The position numbers and the translations under genes are program-made. Shown here piece by piece: positions 43,109 to 52,262 of a stretch of DNA of 64,000 nt (the first letter of the stretch is position 1; the number at the start of each line of letters is the position of its first letter). The stretch is from Sporocytophaga myxococcoides DSM 11118 (GTDB taxonomy: Bacteria > Bacteroidota > Bacteroidia > Cytophagales > Cytophagaceae). The notes below the pieces were generated by a model. The model was not told where the DNA came from. It saw only the letters and a list, made by a program, of their open reading frames with translations, and searched no databases. Where the stretch lies: NCBI RefSeq assembly GCF_000426725.1, contig NZ_KE384560.1, positions 372,001-436,000 on the forward strand, in the 5' to 3' direction.

Positions 43109-43910
43109 TTATTAAATACATCAATAGCAAATACTTTTTTCTTGAATGATACCTATGTATACCTGCGGTTAAGAATTAATGAAGTTTAGTAAAGCTGTTA
43201 TAATTTCATTCCGGATTTATGAAACCTTCATCGGGTAAAAGCATGTGATAGGTATTTTTAAAATTATCCAATTTTTTCAAAGCTTCATTAAGTATGAAAC
43301 AGACAGAGCAGGCAATGATCAACGCAGTCGATCTTGATGGGGTGAATGAAATAATTGTTCATGATTTGACATTTGAAGAGGTAAGTAAAGGAAATTATCA
43401 ATATGTAGACATTCCATTATTTGTCGTTTTTAAATTTAAGATTAATGATTTTAAAAAGGATGAGGTTTGACTAATACCTACAATCTGGAACATAACTTGA
43501 AGTTTAATGAGTATTTGAAAATGAAACAACCTGTCCTTGCTAGGCATGCAGACAGCATTCATGGTCCATTTTTTTAAGTGGATTTTGATACTTTAAAGCC
43601 ATAAGAGCCAAATTGGTCCTTTGGATATTAAATGTTAAGGAAAAAAAATAATAGTTTTTCAAAATTGAAAAATAAATTACATCATTTAAGGAACCTGAAA
43701 AATCCTGTTTGTTTTTTAAGTAAAAGAAAATTTTAAATTTTTATTTGCCATCTAAAGAAGTTTGTTTTTGAAGCTTTTTGTAGACTAAATAATTGAAAAA
43801 TAGTTGTTTGTTGTGTGTTTGGTTATAAAAAGAATAGCTTAAATAATTTAAATATTACCACTTTATTGTATAAATTGCCGCACCAAAATAAAAGTTTAAC
43901 TTAATTTTTT
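43109..43910. other. 802-base spacer containing a decayed gene fragment
   Basis: Only the epimerase remnant (43191-43470) has recognisable coding character. The remaining 440 bases up to the next gene are AT-rich, without a clear promoter box or RNA gene. Confidence 0.5.
43191..43470 (+). pseudogene. Decayed 3' half of the epimerase-like gene
   Basis: The DNA from 43191 matches 38244 onward of the intact gene, but with small deletions that shift the frame (AAAGCTGTTATAATTTCA against AAAGCTGTTTATAATTTT). It includes CCGGATTTATGAAACCTT and later GCTTCATTAAGTATGAAACAG. From the ATG at 43294 an open frame of 58 codons reads MKQTEQAMINAV, which parallels MKQVGQAMINVV, and then diverges into an unrelated acidic tail ending DFKKDEV. 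The N-terminal NAD(P) site is missing. The intact gene and this remnant flank the whole rsb operon in the same orientation. Confidence 0.7.
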
Positions 43911-45683
43911 ATGAAAAGAATGTTTTTAAAATCAATGCAACTTGCATGTTGCGCTGTGCTGTTATTTTTTAGTTCGCTTTCCTTAAATGCACAATCTATT
44001 GAATTAGATAAAGTAGGAAGAGCAGGGTTTAAAGGTGTTCAGAAACTGGATGACAAAGGTTACTATGTTCAGTATGAAGAAACCAATGCAAAACCACGTG
44101 TTGTAAAGCTGATTATACTTGACAACAATCTGGTTGCGACAAATGAAATAAAACTGGAGTTGAAACCAGAAGACAAACTTGAAGACCTTGCCTATAATGG
44201 TGGTAATTTTATGTTTGTTAAATCAAACTCAAAAGAAAAATCACGTACTTTCAAAATTCTTGATAGACAAGGCAAAGAACTTGCTTCAAAAGAGCAAAAG
44301 GATGTACCTGCACGTCTTCTTTATAAGCCTGCAATGATCACTCCTGTAGAGCAAACAGACTTTTTGGTGATCAATTATACAAAAGATAAAAAAGTAGGTT
44401 ACAGCATTGAGCGTTTCAACGAAAAGCTGGAAAGCAAATATCTTGAAACGTACGAGCCTGAAAAGAAAAAACTTTATCCTGTTGATTACCTTGTTGCAGA
44501 TGACGTACTATATGTATTGGAATTTTTATCAGCAGATTATTCTGACTATTTCGAGTACCATATTGCTGGTTTTAGCATGACCAATGGAAAGCAGTTATTT
44601 AACAATCATCTGAAGAGCGCTGATGATAAGGCTTATGGTTATGCAACTTTCCTTCGTTTAGGAGCAGAAGGAAAAGTAGTTACTGGTGGTATGTATTTCA
44701 ATGGTCCTAGAGAAGACAATGCAACATCTGATGGTCTATTTACTGCAGTAGTTGATAAAGCTGGTAAACTTAACTATCAATATAAAACATGGAAAGATGT
44801 TGAAGCTAAAGTTAAAGCTGGTAATTCAACAAATGGTATCTGGGGTGGTAAGACAAAGACATTTGTGCAGGACTTAGCTGTAAATGCTGACGGTAGCTTT
44901 TCTTTAATTGCTGAGAACTTCAGAAGAGGTGATGAGGCATTAGCAGGTGGGAAAAACAAAACTCTTGGTACTCTTACCAAAGTGAGCAATATGTCGAATG
45001 GTGAGTCTTCAGATGAAGCAGTAACCGTCTCTGAATTTGTGTTGTTCGATTTTACAAAAGACAATGTTCTTTCTGATGTGCGTAAATTAAACAAACCCGA
45101 ATCTGTAACTGTTATCAGATCAGCTGCTGATCCTAATGATCAGCCTTATGTAGGACAAGCTAAAGGTTTGAACCTGGCAAATATCCTTAACAACAGGGGG
45201 TATTTCCCATATCGTTTTACTGCACAGAAAAACGGAGAGAAAGTATTGGTATATCAGTTTACTTATGAAAAACTTTTCAAAGAAAAATTGTTTTTCACAA
45301 AGTTAAATGCAGCTACAGTTGATACTAATGCAATAGAAATCACAAATTCTGTTATGAAAGTAGAGCAGGAGCTTGATGCTGCTTCATCTCAGAAAATGGG
45401 TAAATTAGGAGCTCTTTCTAAAAAGCTTGATAAAGCATCTGGTTCTGATATTCAGAATACATATTACATGAAAGGTTCACACAGCCCTCATGATTTCCGC
45501 AGCCGTTCTTTGAATACAAGAGTATCGTCTTCAAATTTGGATGGAAAAATCCTTATTTATGATTTCGTTCCTGAACTTACAGGTGATGCCAACCAAAAGA
45601 AAAGCATGCTGGCTAAGTATAACAATGGGATGAACAACGCTATCAATGCGAAATTGAAAATATGGTATATTGATATCCGTTAA
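43911..45683 (+). CDS. Hypothetical secreted protein (DUF6770-like)
   Basis: A 590-residue exported protein. The signal peptide is MKRMFLKSMQLACCAVLLFF with a cut near SLNAQS. The mature region reads like a propeller or strand-rich protein: repeated blocks such as VVKLIILDNNLVATNEIKLE, FKILDRQGKELASKEQ, YSIERFNEKLESKYLETY and VVTGGMYFNGPREDN. Long protein of this sort with GGMYFNG and NAKLKIWYIDIR ends is seen in Bacteroidota and may correspond to the DUF6770 group; I am not certain. There is no sorting tail, so it probably remains periplasmic. It is monocistronic with a strong terminator. Confidence 0.65.
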   Translation: MKRMFLKSMQLACCAVLLFFSSLSLNAQSIELDKVGRAGFKGVQKLDDKGYYVQYEETNAKPRVVKLIILDNNLVATNEIKLELKPEDKLEDLAYNGGNFMFVKSNSKEKSRTFKILDRQGKELASKEQKDVPARLLYKPAMITPVEQTDFLVINYTKDKKVGYSIERFNEKLESKYLETYEPEKKKLYPVDYLVADDVLYVLEFLSADYSDYFEYHIAGFSMTNGKQLFNNHLKSADDKAYGYATFLRLGAEGKVVTGGMYFNGPREDNATSDGLFTAVVDKAGKLNYQYKTWKDVEAKVKAGNSTNGIWGGKTKTFVQDLAVNADGSFSLIAENFRRGDEALAGGKNKTLGTLTKVSNMSNGESSDEAVTVSEFVLFDFTKDNVLSDVRKLNKPESVTVIRSAADPNDQPYVGQAKGLNLANILNNRGYFPYRFTAQKNGEKVLVYQFTYEKLFKEKLFFTKLNAATVDTNAIEITNSVMKVEQELDAASSQKMGKLGALSKKLDKASGSDIQNTYYMKGSHSPHDFRSRSLNTRVSSSNLDGKILIYDFVPELTGDANQKKSMLAKYNNGMNNAINAKLKIWYIDIR

Positions 45684-45706
45684 TTATTTAACTAAATATT
45701 AGAATG

Positions 45707-45740
45707 AAAGAGGCTGTCCAAACGGGCAGCCTCTTTGCTT
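45707..45740 (+). terminator. Intrinsic terminator after the 43911 gene
   Basis: A 13-bp stem (AAAGAGGCTGTCC / GGGCAGCCTCTTT, one G-T pair) with loop AAAC and a T-rich tail. Confidence 0.85.
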
Positions 45741-45960
45741 TATATACAATTTGTATGAAATAAAATGAACTGTATGGAACTACCTGCTGTTTGAAAGTAA
45801 CCATTATAAAAAAGATCCGTTTCTATTTAAAGTAGAAAATTCTATTTTTGTAAATAAATCAAAGAATAAAGTCCTTTATGTAAAATTAATTTCTTTCAGG
45901 AAAACGAATTGTCCCTGGCATCTGCCTGGTACTCAGTGTCCACTTTTAAAGAAAGAAGTT

Positions 45961-47550
45961 ATGATAATTCTTCAGAATCTCACATATATACATTCCAATA
46001 AAGATTTATTGTTTGATGAAATACATCTTGCAGTAAACAATCATGATAAAATTGCCTTGATTGGCAATAACGGTTCCGGCAAATCCACATTGATGAAGAT
46101 TATAGCCGGTGTTATTCAACCATCTGGCGGTTTTGCGAATACAAGCTCAAAGCCATATTATGTTCCTCAGATCTTTGGCCAGTATAATGAACAGACGATA
46201 GCACAGGCACTTCAGATTGAAGACAAGCTGAATGCTTTGAGCGAAATTCTTAAAGGAAATGTCACTGATTTGAATTTTTCAATTCTCAACGATGACTGGA
46301 CTATAGAAGAAAGGTCTTATGGAGCTCTTGCGCACTGGGGGCTTCAGGAACTAGAACTTAAACAGCAGATGGGCACTTTAAGCGGAGGCCAGAAAACAAA
46401 AGTTTTTCTTGCTGGAATTATGATCCATCAGCCAGATATTATACTGATGGATGAACCAAGTAATCATTTGGATATAGGGGGAAGAGCACTCTTGTATGAG
46501 TTTATTCAATCATGTACAGCAACTTTATTAGTAATTAGCCACGATAGAAAGTTGTTGAATATGCTTGATACGGTTATAGAGCTGAGCACAAAAGGCTTAT
46601 CTGTGTATGGTGGAAATTATGACTTCTATAAAGAGCAGAAACAATCGGAACGACAGGCACTGGATCATGATTTGAAAAGCAAAGAAAAGGAGCTTAGGAA
46701 AGCAAAAGAAACAGAACGGGAAGCGATGGAGCGCCAGCAAAGGGCAGATGCAAGAGGAAAGAAGAAGCAGGAGAAAGCAGGCCTTCCCAGGATATCCATG
46801 AATACATTTAAAAACAAAGCGGAAAACAGCACAGCGAGAACAAAAGGTGTTCATTCAGAAAAGACAGGTACACTTTCTCAAGAGCTCAGTGATCTTAGAA
46901 AAGAATTGCCTGAGGCCGACAAGATCAAGTTTGGTTTTGATAATTCGGCTTTACATAAAGGGAAGATTCTTTGCACCGCTAAAGAAATTAATCATAGTTA
47001 TGACCAAAATCTTTTATGGAAAGAAGGTCTGAGTTTTCAAATTACAAGTGGTGAAAGACTTGTGGTGAAAGGTCTGAACGGGAGAGGTAAAACAACGCTT
47101 ATCAAAATTATATTAGGAAAAATAAAGCCATTAATAGGAACCCTACAGATAGCAGAAAGTAAAACAATCTATGTTGATCAGGAATATTCCATCATAAGCA
47201 ATATTCTTAGTGTATATGAACAAGCGCAGAAGTTTAATACAGCGCTTCTTCAGGAACACGAAGTTAAAATCAGACTAAACAGATTTCTTTTTACTAAAGA
47301 TGATTGGGATAAGCCTTGTGGTGTACTAAGCGGAGGAGAGAAAATGCGTCTGATGCTTTGTTGTCTGACGATAAGCAGCCAGGTGCCTGATATTATTTTG
47401 CTGGATGAGCCTACAAACAATCTTGATATTCAAAACGTCGAAATCATGACCGCAGCTATCAATGAATATGAAGGAACGCTTATTGTTATTTCACATGATG
47501 AATATTTTCTGGAACAGATAGGAGTGGAGAGGGTGATAGAGTTGAAATGA
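45961..47550 (+). CDS. ABC-F family ATPase
   Basis: A 529-residue soluble protein with two ABC domains and no membrane segment. Domain 1: Walker A GNNGSGKS at 35-42, signature LSGGQK, Walker B ILMDEPSNHLD. Domain 2: Walker A GLNGRGKT, signature LSGGEK, Walker B ILLDEPTNNLD. Between them is a basic, charged linker (about residues 225-300) with coiled-coil character (LKSKEKELRKAKETEREAM), which in ABC-F proteins contacts the ribosome. Members work in ribosome rescue or antibiotic resistance, e.g. Vga/Lsa/Msr types. The narrow class cannot be set from the motifs, so drug resistance should not be assumed. It shares a bidirectional terminator with the following convergent gene. Confidence 0.93.
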   Translation: MIILQNLTYIHSNKDLLFDEIHLAVNNHDKIALIGNNGSGKSTLMKIIAGVIQPSGGFANTSSKPYYVPQIFGQYNEQTIAQALQIEDKLNALSEILKGNVTDLNFSILNDDWTIEERSYGALAHWGLQELELKQQMGTLSGGQKTKVFLAGIMIHQPDIILMDEPSNHLDIGGRALLYEFIQSCTATLLVISHDRKLLNMLDTVIELSTKGLSVYGGNYDFYKEQKQSERQALDHDLKSKEKELRKAKETEREAMERQQRADARGKKKQEKAGLPRISMNTFKNKAENSTARTKGVHSEKTGTLSQELSDLRKELPEADKIKFGFDNSALHKGKILCTAKEINHSYDQNLLWKEGLSFQITSGERLVVKGLNGRGKTTLIKIILGKIKPLIGTLQIAESKTIYVDQEYSIISNILSVYEQAQKFNTALLQEHEVKIRLNRFLFTKDDWDKPCGVLSGGEKMRLMLCCLTISSQVPDIILLDEPTNNLDIQNVEIMTAAINEYEGTLIVISHDEYFLEQIGVERVIELK

Positions 47551-47573
47551 TAAGTTTGATTATGATAAATATA

Positions 47574-47610
47574 AAATGAAGAAGCCCCGAATTTCGGGGC
47601 TTCTTCATTT
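47574..47610. terminator. Bidirectional terminator with 18-bp perfect stem
   Basis: AAATGAAGAAGCCCCGAA and its exact complement surround one T. It lies between the ends of the ABC-F gene (plus) and the DoxX-like gene (minus) and can serve both. The core GCCCCGAATTTCGGGGC is the same as in the argH terminator. Confidence 0.9.
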
Positions 47611-47645
47611 ATGCTCATTAAAGATAAAATAGTATTAATAACCCA

Positions 47646-48857
47646 TCACTCTATCTCATCAATGGTCCAATGAAATTGCTTTCTGAAGATCGGTAATGTA
47701 TCAATGTTTAACTTTTTAAATTTTACTTTTTGACTTTTGTTGTTGTTTAAATAGACTAAAGTCAGGATGCTATCTTTAGTAGAATAATGATAGTTTAAAA
47801 CCATTTTATATTGATTGTAGTCTGTCAGAATCAAAAGATTTTCAGCTTTGTCAATTTTTAGTTTGTAATCAATCATCTCATCGCTATCATCCTGGAATAT
47901 CATATAATTCATACGATGTATGAAAACGCGTTTTGTCTTATCTAACCATGTAAATGAGCTGTCTCTATCCATAGATAAGTTAAGATAAGCACCATGTAAA
48001 TAGGGGCGATTCTCTTTGTCATCATTTAAGTTCCCTGTTTGAATCGTAGGATATAATACTTCAAACAAAATTATTAAAATCAGAAATGTCTTAATGAAGA
48101 AAGATAGAAACTGGTTTTTAATATTTGAGGAAAAGTCTTCGCCTGATGGTAATTGTAGCTTGCTTAACGATGTGCTGATAATTGAATAATAGCTACTCGC
48201 CCCTAATAAAGAAAGGAATAGCAGGAAAGAAGAGAAAAACTTCAGGGAGATATCAAAACAAAGATTAATTACTAAAATGTTTGTAAACGTTAATATACTT
48301 AGAGCATATCCAATTAATCTTGTTCTTTTATATAAAAGTAATGAACCTGTTATAGCTTGTGTTAAACCTAGAAAAATATTAAAGGAATAAGAAGAGCCAA
48401 TGGTTGTCCAAAACAATATGTCCTTGTCAAGGAAGCCGATTGGCGTGTATAAAATGTTTGGTTCGGGCTGATAAAACTGACTCTTGAAAATCTTGCCAAA
48501 TCCATAGTTAAGAAGCTGAAAGCTTAAGTAGTATGCTATTATCGCGTTGCCTATTTTTGCTATACCTCTTTGGAGATGGATCGACCTGAAAAGCAATACA
48601 GCAGAGCTCAACAGAAGTGAGAGAATAAATAATATAAAAGCAAGAGTATAAAGGGACGACGAATCTGAGGTGATCTCCTTATAGTTATAATCATTAAATA
48701 AAAGAGGTTTGAAAAATGATATCAGGCCTCCAAAAACTAATGACGCTATCTCCTCATGTTCAGGAAATAAATTGAAAGGAAATGGAATAAATAAGATGCC
48801 AAGCCATGTAAAAAAATAACTGGCTATTCTAAGGAAAGCTCTCGGATTACCTTTCAT
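47646..48857 (-). CDS. DoxX-like multi-spanning membrane protein
   Basis: A 403-residue membrane protein with about eight hydrophobic segments. The central part (YYLSFQLLNYGFGKIFKSQF, then GLTQAITGSLLLYKRTRLIG, then FTNILVINLCFDI) matches DoxX/DoxD-like proteins of Bacteroidota, in which a four-helix bundle carries the Tyr-G-x-x-K motif. The C-terminal ~110 residues after TGNLNDD are hydrophilic and beta-rich (GAYLNLSMDRDSSFTWLDK), probably extracytoplasmic. The start overlaps the end of the preceding gene by 11 bases, so the two are co-translated. No redox partner is nearby. The substrate or function of this group is uncertain. Confidence 0.75.
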   Translation of the reverse strand: MKGNPRAFLRIASYFFTWLGILFIPFPFNLFPEHEEIASLVFGGLISFFKPLLFNDYNYKEITSDSSSLYTLAFILFILSLLLSSAVLLFRSIHLQRGIAKIGNAIIAYYLSFQLLNYGFGKIFKSQFYQPEPNILYTPIGFLDKDILFWTTIGSSYSFNIFLGLTQAITGSLLLYKRTRLIGYALSILTFTNILVINLCFDISLKFFSSFLLFLSLLGASSYYSIISTSLSKLQLPSGEDFSSNIKNQFLSFFIKTFLILIILFEVLYPTIQTGNLNDDKENRPYLHGAYLNLSMDRDSSFTWLDKTKRVFIHRMNYMIFQDDSDEMIDYKLKIDKAENLLILTDYNQYKMVLNYHYSTKDSILTLVYLNNNKSQKVKFKKLNIDTLPIFRKQFHWTIDEIE

Positions 48858-49425
48858 TCAAGAGTCTTTTCATAGTTGAATATTTTTTACTCAGAAATGC
48901 AATTACTAAGGCTATAAAGAATATTGAAACAATACCGATCCATTTTGGATTGAAAGGAGGATTCGAGTTATCAAAAATTAAGAGAGGGGTATAGTTCTTT
49001 TTTGTTTTTTTTGAGACATTACTGATTTTGTCAAATCCAATAAAGTCAATGCTGTCGGAAGTTTCATAATCAAGTTCTTCTAAAGCTTTCTTTAGGTTAA
49101 CTGTAGACATGCCCTGCTTAAATAAAGGGTGATTATGGATAGTGTCAAATTCAAAAGAAACTCTGTCTTGGTGAATAATGGAGAGTCTGCTTACCACTAT
49201 AGAAATACTATCTGAGATGTATTTGACAGAATCTATTTTAGAAAAGTATCTTTTGGGTGGAAGTCCATAATTAGAGAAATCCTGGTCGGAAGAATCGGCC
49301 TTCATTGAGGTTCTGAAAGTAGTAGTTTTCCCGCTATGACTTTTATGGGCAATTAATTTAGTCTGTGATAATGCAGGAGTTATAATCGAAATAAAAATTG
49401 TAAAGATAAAAAAGATTCTTTTCAT
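48847..49425 (-). CDS. Hypothetical exported protein with a C-terminal membrane anchor
   Basis: A 192-residue protein. The signal peptide is MKRIFFIFTIFISIITPALSQ. The extracytoplasmic part is polar, with SISIVVSRLSIIHQDRVSFEF and LKKALEELDYETSDSIDF. A transmembrane helix (WIGIVSIFFIALVIAFL) lies near the C-terminus, followed by a short basic tail (KKYSTMKRLLNER). This gives a single-pass protein with most of its mass outside the cytoplasm. It is upstream of, and overlaps, the DoxX-like gene. A paired function with that membrane protein is likely. No family recognised. Confidence 0.7.
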   Translation of the reverse strand: MKRIFFIFTIFISIITPALSQTKLIAHKSHSGKTTTFRTSMKADSSDQDFSNYGLPPKRYFSKIDSVKYISDSISIVVSRLSIIHQDRVSFEFDTIHNHPLFKQGMSTVNLKKALEELDYETSDSIDFIGFDKISNVSKKTKKNYTPLLIFDNSNPPFNPKWIGIVSIFFIALVIAFLSKKYSTMKRLLNER

Positions 49426-49552
49426 AATTCGTTGGTTTGATTTTTTATACTATTCTCTAGCTATTTCTAAAAAAAATTATTTCTCAGAATATCCATCTTT
49501 TAAAACGAAATATTTAAAGGATTAATATAGTTAATACTCTTGAATTTCACTA

Positions 49553-49580
49553 ACAAAAAAAGCCCCGAATTTCGGGGCTT
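49553..49580 (-). terminator. Intrinsic terminator of the arginine cluster (after argH)
   Basis: An 11-bp perfect stem (AAAGCCCCGAA / TTCGGGGCTTT, one-base loop) is followed on the minus strand by seven Ts. Confidence 0.9.
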
Positions 49581-49608
49581 TCCATATATTTTTAACGTTA
49601 ATCTAAAA

Positions 49609-50940
49609 TTACTTCACCAACTTCTCATAAGCCTGCTGTACAAGCTCGAAATGGAACTGGTCAAATATGTTGTCAAAAGACGCTGTAATCTCTTCATTCA
49701 TAAGATTACCTATACTTCCTTCATGTGTATGGTTAATGGTTTCTGGAGCTTTAAATTGATTTTCTTCGATAAGAGCTCCTACTTGCTTGTATGCATCTCT
49801 GAATGGTGTCCCATCCAATACCATTTGATTGACTACCTCCACACTGAAAAGATACTTGTACTTCTCATCTTTCAACAAGTTGCTCTTTACTTTGATTTGT
49901 CCTAGCATGTATGCTGCAATCTGAAGACAATTATTAAGGTCCTCAAATGCAGGCAGAAAGTTTTCTTTGATGATCTGAAGATCCCTGTGATAACCTGAAG
50001 GCAGATTAGAAGTGATCAGACTAATCTCATTCGGTAAAGACTGAATCCTGTTACATCTGGCTCTTATCAATTCGAATACATCCGGATTTTTCTTGTGAGG
50101 CATGATGCTTGAGCCTGTAGTCAATTCATCAGGGAATGTAATGAAACCGAAGTTCTGGTTCATATATAGACACACATCCATTGCAAGTCTTCCAAGTGAG
50201 GAAGCTATTGAAGACATCGCAGCTGCAACGTTCTTTTCTGTTTTGCCTCTTCCCATCTGAGCATAAACAACATTGTAATTTAAGCTTTCAAAGCCTAAAA
50301 GATCTGTTGTCATTTGTCTGTTAAGTGGAAAAGAAGAACCATAACCAGCAGCAGATCCTAGTGGATTTTTATTAGCAATTTTATATGCAGCCAGCATCAT
50401 ATTGAGATCATCTGCAAGGCTTTCTGCATATGCACCAAACCATAATCCGAAAGAAGAGGGCATTGCTATTTGCAGATGTGTATATCCTGGAAGTAAATCG
50501 TTTTTGTGTTTTTCGCTCAATGAAATTAAGAGCTCAAACAACGTCTTTACATTTTCTACAGTTACCCTTATCTGATCTCTTATATAGAGCTTAAGGTCTA
50601 GCAGTACCTGATCGTTTCTTGATCTCCCGCTATGTATTTTCTTACCAACATCACCAAGTCTTCTTGTAAGGATTAATTCTACCTGAGAGTGTACATCTTC
50701 CACGCCATCTTCAATGGTGAACTGGCCTTTCTGTATTTCTCTGTAGATATTTTTTAATTCTTTATGAAGGATATTTAATTCACTCTTCTCTAGCAACCCG
50801 ATGCTTTCAAGCATTTGCGTATGTGCAATAGATCCAAGTACGTCAAACTCAGCCAGAAGCAAATCCATCTCGCGATCTTTGCCAACAGTGAATTTCTCAA
50901 TGCTTTTATTTACTTCTGTGCTTTTTTGCCACAACTTCAT
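49609..50940 (-). CDS. argH: Argininosuccinate lyase
   Basis: A 443-residue enzyme splitting argininosuccinate into arginine and fumarate, the last step of the pathway. It contains the fumarase/aspartase signature GSSIMPHKKNP (with the catalytic Ser loop), the conserved HSGRSRNDQV near residue 100 and TH in LLPGYTHLQIAMPS. The length is slightly shorter than the usual ~460. It is the last gene of the arginine cluster and lies 33 bases after the M20 deacylase, followed by a strong terminator. Confidence 0.96.
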   Translation of the reverse strand: MKLWQKSTEVNKSIEKFTVGKDREMDLLLAEFDVLGSIAHTQMLESIGLLEKSELNILHKELKNIYREIQKGQFTIEDGVEDVHSQVELILTRRLGDVGKKIHSGRSRNDQVLLDLKLYIRDQIRVTVENVKTLFELLISLSEKHKNDLLPGYTHLQIAMPSSFGLWFGAYAESLADDLNMMLAAYKIANKNPLGSAAGYGSSFPLNRQMTTDLLGFESLNYNVVYAQMGRGKTEKNVAAAMSSIASSLGRLAMDVCLYMNQNFGFITFPDELTTGSSIMPHKKNPDVFELIRARCNRIQSLPNEISLITSNLPSGYHRDLQIIKENFLPAFEDLNNCLQIAAYMLGQIKVKSNLLKDEKYKYLFSVEVVNQMVLDGTPFRDAYKQVGALIEENQFKAPETINHTHEGSIGNLMNEEITASFDNIFDQFHFELVQQAYEKLVK

Positions 50941-50973
50941 GGTAACGAAATTTTAAATATCAGTTAATTAGAA

Positions 50974-52041
50974 TCAAACAACCAGTTCACTTAGAACAGC
51001 AATGTACCTGTCGATACCTTCTTCGATTTCAGCCAGCCAGATAAATTCATTTGCTGTATGAGATCTGCCTGAGTTCCCAGGTCCCATTTTAACAGAAGGA
51101 ACAGGAACCAATGCCTGATCTGAAGTAGTCGGCGAACCGTATGGCTTCGCACCAAACTTTATAGCTGCATGCACCAGGGCATGGTCAGGGTCTATGAATG
51201 ATGGTCTCAACCTTACAGATCTTGGCTTCACTTCAGATTCAATGTTTTCTTCTATAATGCGAAGAACATCTTCGTTTTTATATTCTTCCGTAATACGCAC
51301 ATCAATGGTGAATGTACAGTTCTCAGGAACTACATTGTGCTGATAACCTGCATTGATAATGGTTACAGACATTTTCATCGGTCCGAGGTGTGGAGACACC
51401 TTTTCGAACTTATAGTTTCTGATCCACTCGATGTCTTTAATGGCCTTATAAATGGCGTTATCGCCTTCTTCACGTGCTGCATGACCAGCTTTACCTTTAG
51501 CAACACAGTCAAGCACCATAAGTCCTTTTTCTGCAACAGCGATATCCATCAACGTTGGTTCTCCAACTATTGCGAAATCGATAGGACCAAGGTCAGGATA
51601 AACCAATTCAAGTCCGTCAAAGCCTGATATCTCTTCTTCTGCAGTAGCTGCCACAACAAAGTTGTATTTCAGGTTTTCTTTCTCATAAAAATGGATGAAA
51701 GTCGCCATAAGCGAAACCAGACATCCTCCCGCATCATTGCTTCCAAGGCCAAATAACTTTCCGTCTTTTACCATTGGATCAAACGGGTCATTTGTATAGC
51801 CAGGATTAGGCTTTACTGTATCGTGATGAGAATTTAGAAGAATCGTAGGCTTGTTTGGGTCATAGTTTTTATTAAAAGCCCAAACATTGTTCTTCTTTCT
51901 GTGAGTCGGGACTCCTCTGTCTTCAAAAAAACGGTTTAACAATTCCGCAGTTTTGTCTTCCTGCTTGCTGAAGGACTCTATTCGTATAAGTCCCTTTAGT
52001 AGCTCCAGAGCGTCTTTTTTTAATTTATCCCTATCAAACAT
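50974..52041 (-). CDS. M20 family N-acyl-citrulline/ornithine deacylase (ArgE-type)
   Basis: A 355-residue M20 metallopeptidase. Metal and catalytic residues are His72 and Asp74 (SHHDTVKPN), Asp103 (GLGSNDAGG) and the Glu run at 135-137 (ATAEEEISG); the final His is in NSGRSHTANEF. In clusters with ArgF' the acyl group remains until after carbamoylation, so the substrate is expected to be N-acetyl- or N-succinyl-citrulline rather than acetylornithine. That is an inference from context. The gene lies between argB and argH, separated from argB by a 247-base spacer with hairpins. Confidence 0.88.
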   Translation of the reverse strand: MFDRDKLKKDALELLKGLIRIESFSKQEDKTAELLNRFFEDRGVPTHRKKNNVWAFNKNYDPNKPTILLNSHHDTVKPNPGYTNDPFDPMVKDGKLFGLGSNDAGGCLVSLMATFIHFYEKENLKYNFVVAATAEEEISGFDGLELVYPDLGPIDFAIVGEPTLMDIAVAEKGLMVLDCVAKGKAGHAAREEGDNAIYKAIKDIEWIRNYKFEKVSPHLGPMKMSVTIINAGYQHNVVPENCTFTIDVRITEEYKNEDVLRIIEENIESEVKPRSVRLRPSFIDPDHALVHAAIKFGAKPYGSPTTSDQALVPVPSVKMGPGNSGRSHTANEFIWLAEIEEGIDRYIAVLSELVV

Positions 52042-52110
52042 AAAAATTTGTAGTTTAAAATGTAAAGGAGTTTAGCCTTTACCTTATTTATTAAATGATT
52101 TATCTCTTCC

Positions 52111-52134
52111 GTGGCCTGTCCCCCGACAGGCCAC
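52111..52134. repeat. Hairpin repeat in the argB-deacylase spacer (copy 1)
   Basis: The 10-bp perfect stem GTGGCCTGTC / GACAGGCCAC encloses CCCC. It is GC-rich in an AT-rich spacer, and a related hairpin lies 77 bases away in the opposite orientation. No T run follows, so it is not a classical terminator. Confidence 0.6.
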
Positions 52135-52210
52135 CACTAATGTTATCTACAATGATACTTTACTACTTGTTTAAACTAAACTTATAGTTAATTGACTCTA
52201 TGCTCTAATT

Positions 52211-52233
52211 GTGTCCTGTCAGGGGATAGGCAC
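52211..52233. repeat. Hairpin repeat in the argB-deacylase spacer (copy 2, inverted, decayed)
   Basis: GTGTCCTGTCAGGGGATAGG and its following bases read on the minus strand as a degenerate form of copy 1 (CCTATCCCCTGACAGG core). The stem is imperfect. Confidence 0.45.
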
Positions 52234-52262
52234 GGAGCATACTCCTTTAAACTTTCGACTTT

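Noticed and set aside
43911-45683. T9SS sorting tail on the 590-residue secreted protein
   Set aside because: The C-terminus (NAKLKIWYIDIR) lacks the PNP motif and strand pattern of type A or B tails.
45961-47550. Calling the ABC-F gene an antibiotic-resistance determinant
   Set aside because: Motifs define ABC-F only; no feature separates resistance from housekeeping members.
49540-49905. 121-residue plus-strand frame at the end of argH
   Set aside because: It runs through the terminator and antisense to argH; clearly a shadow frame.
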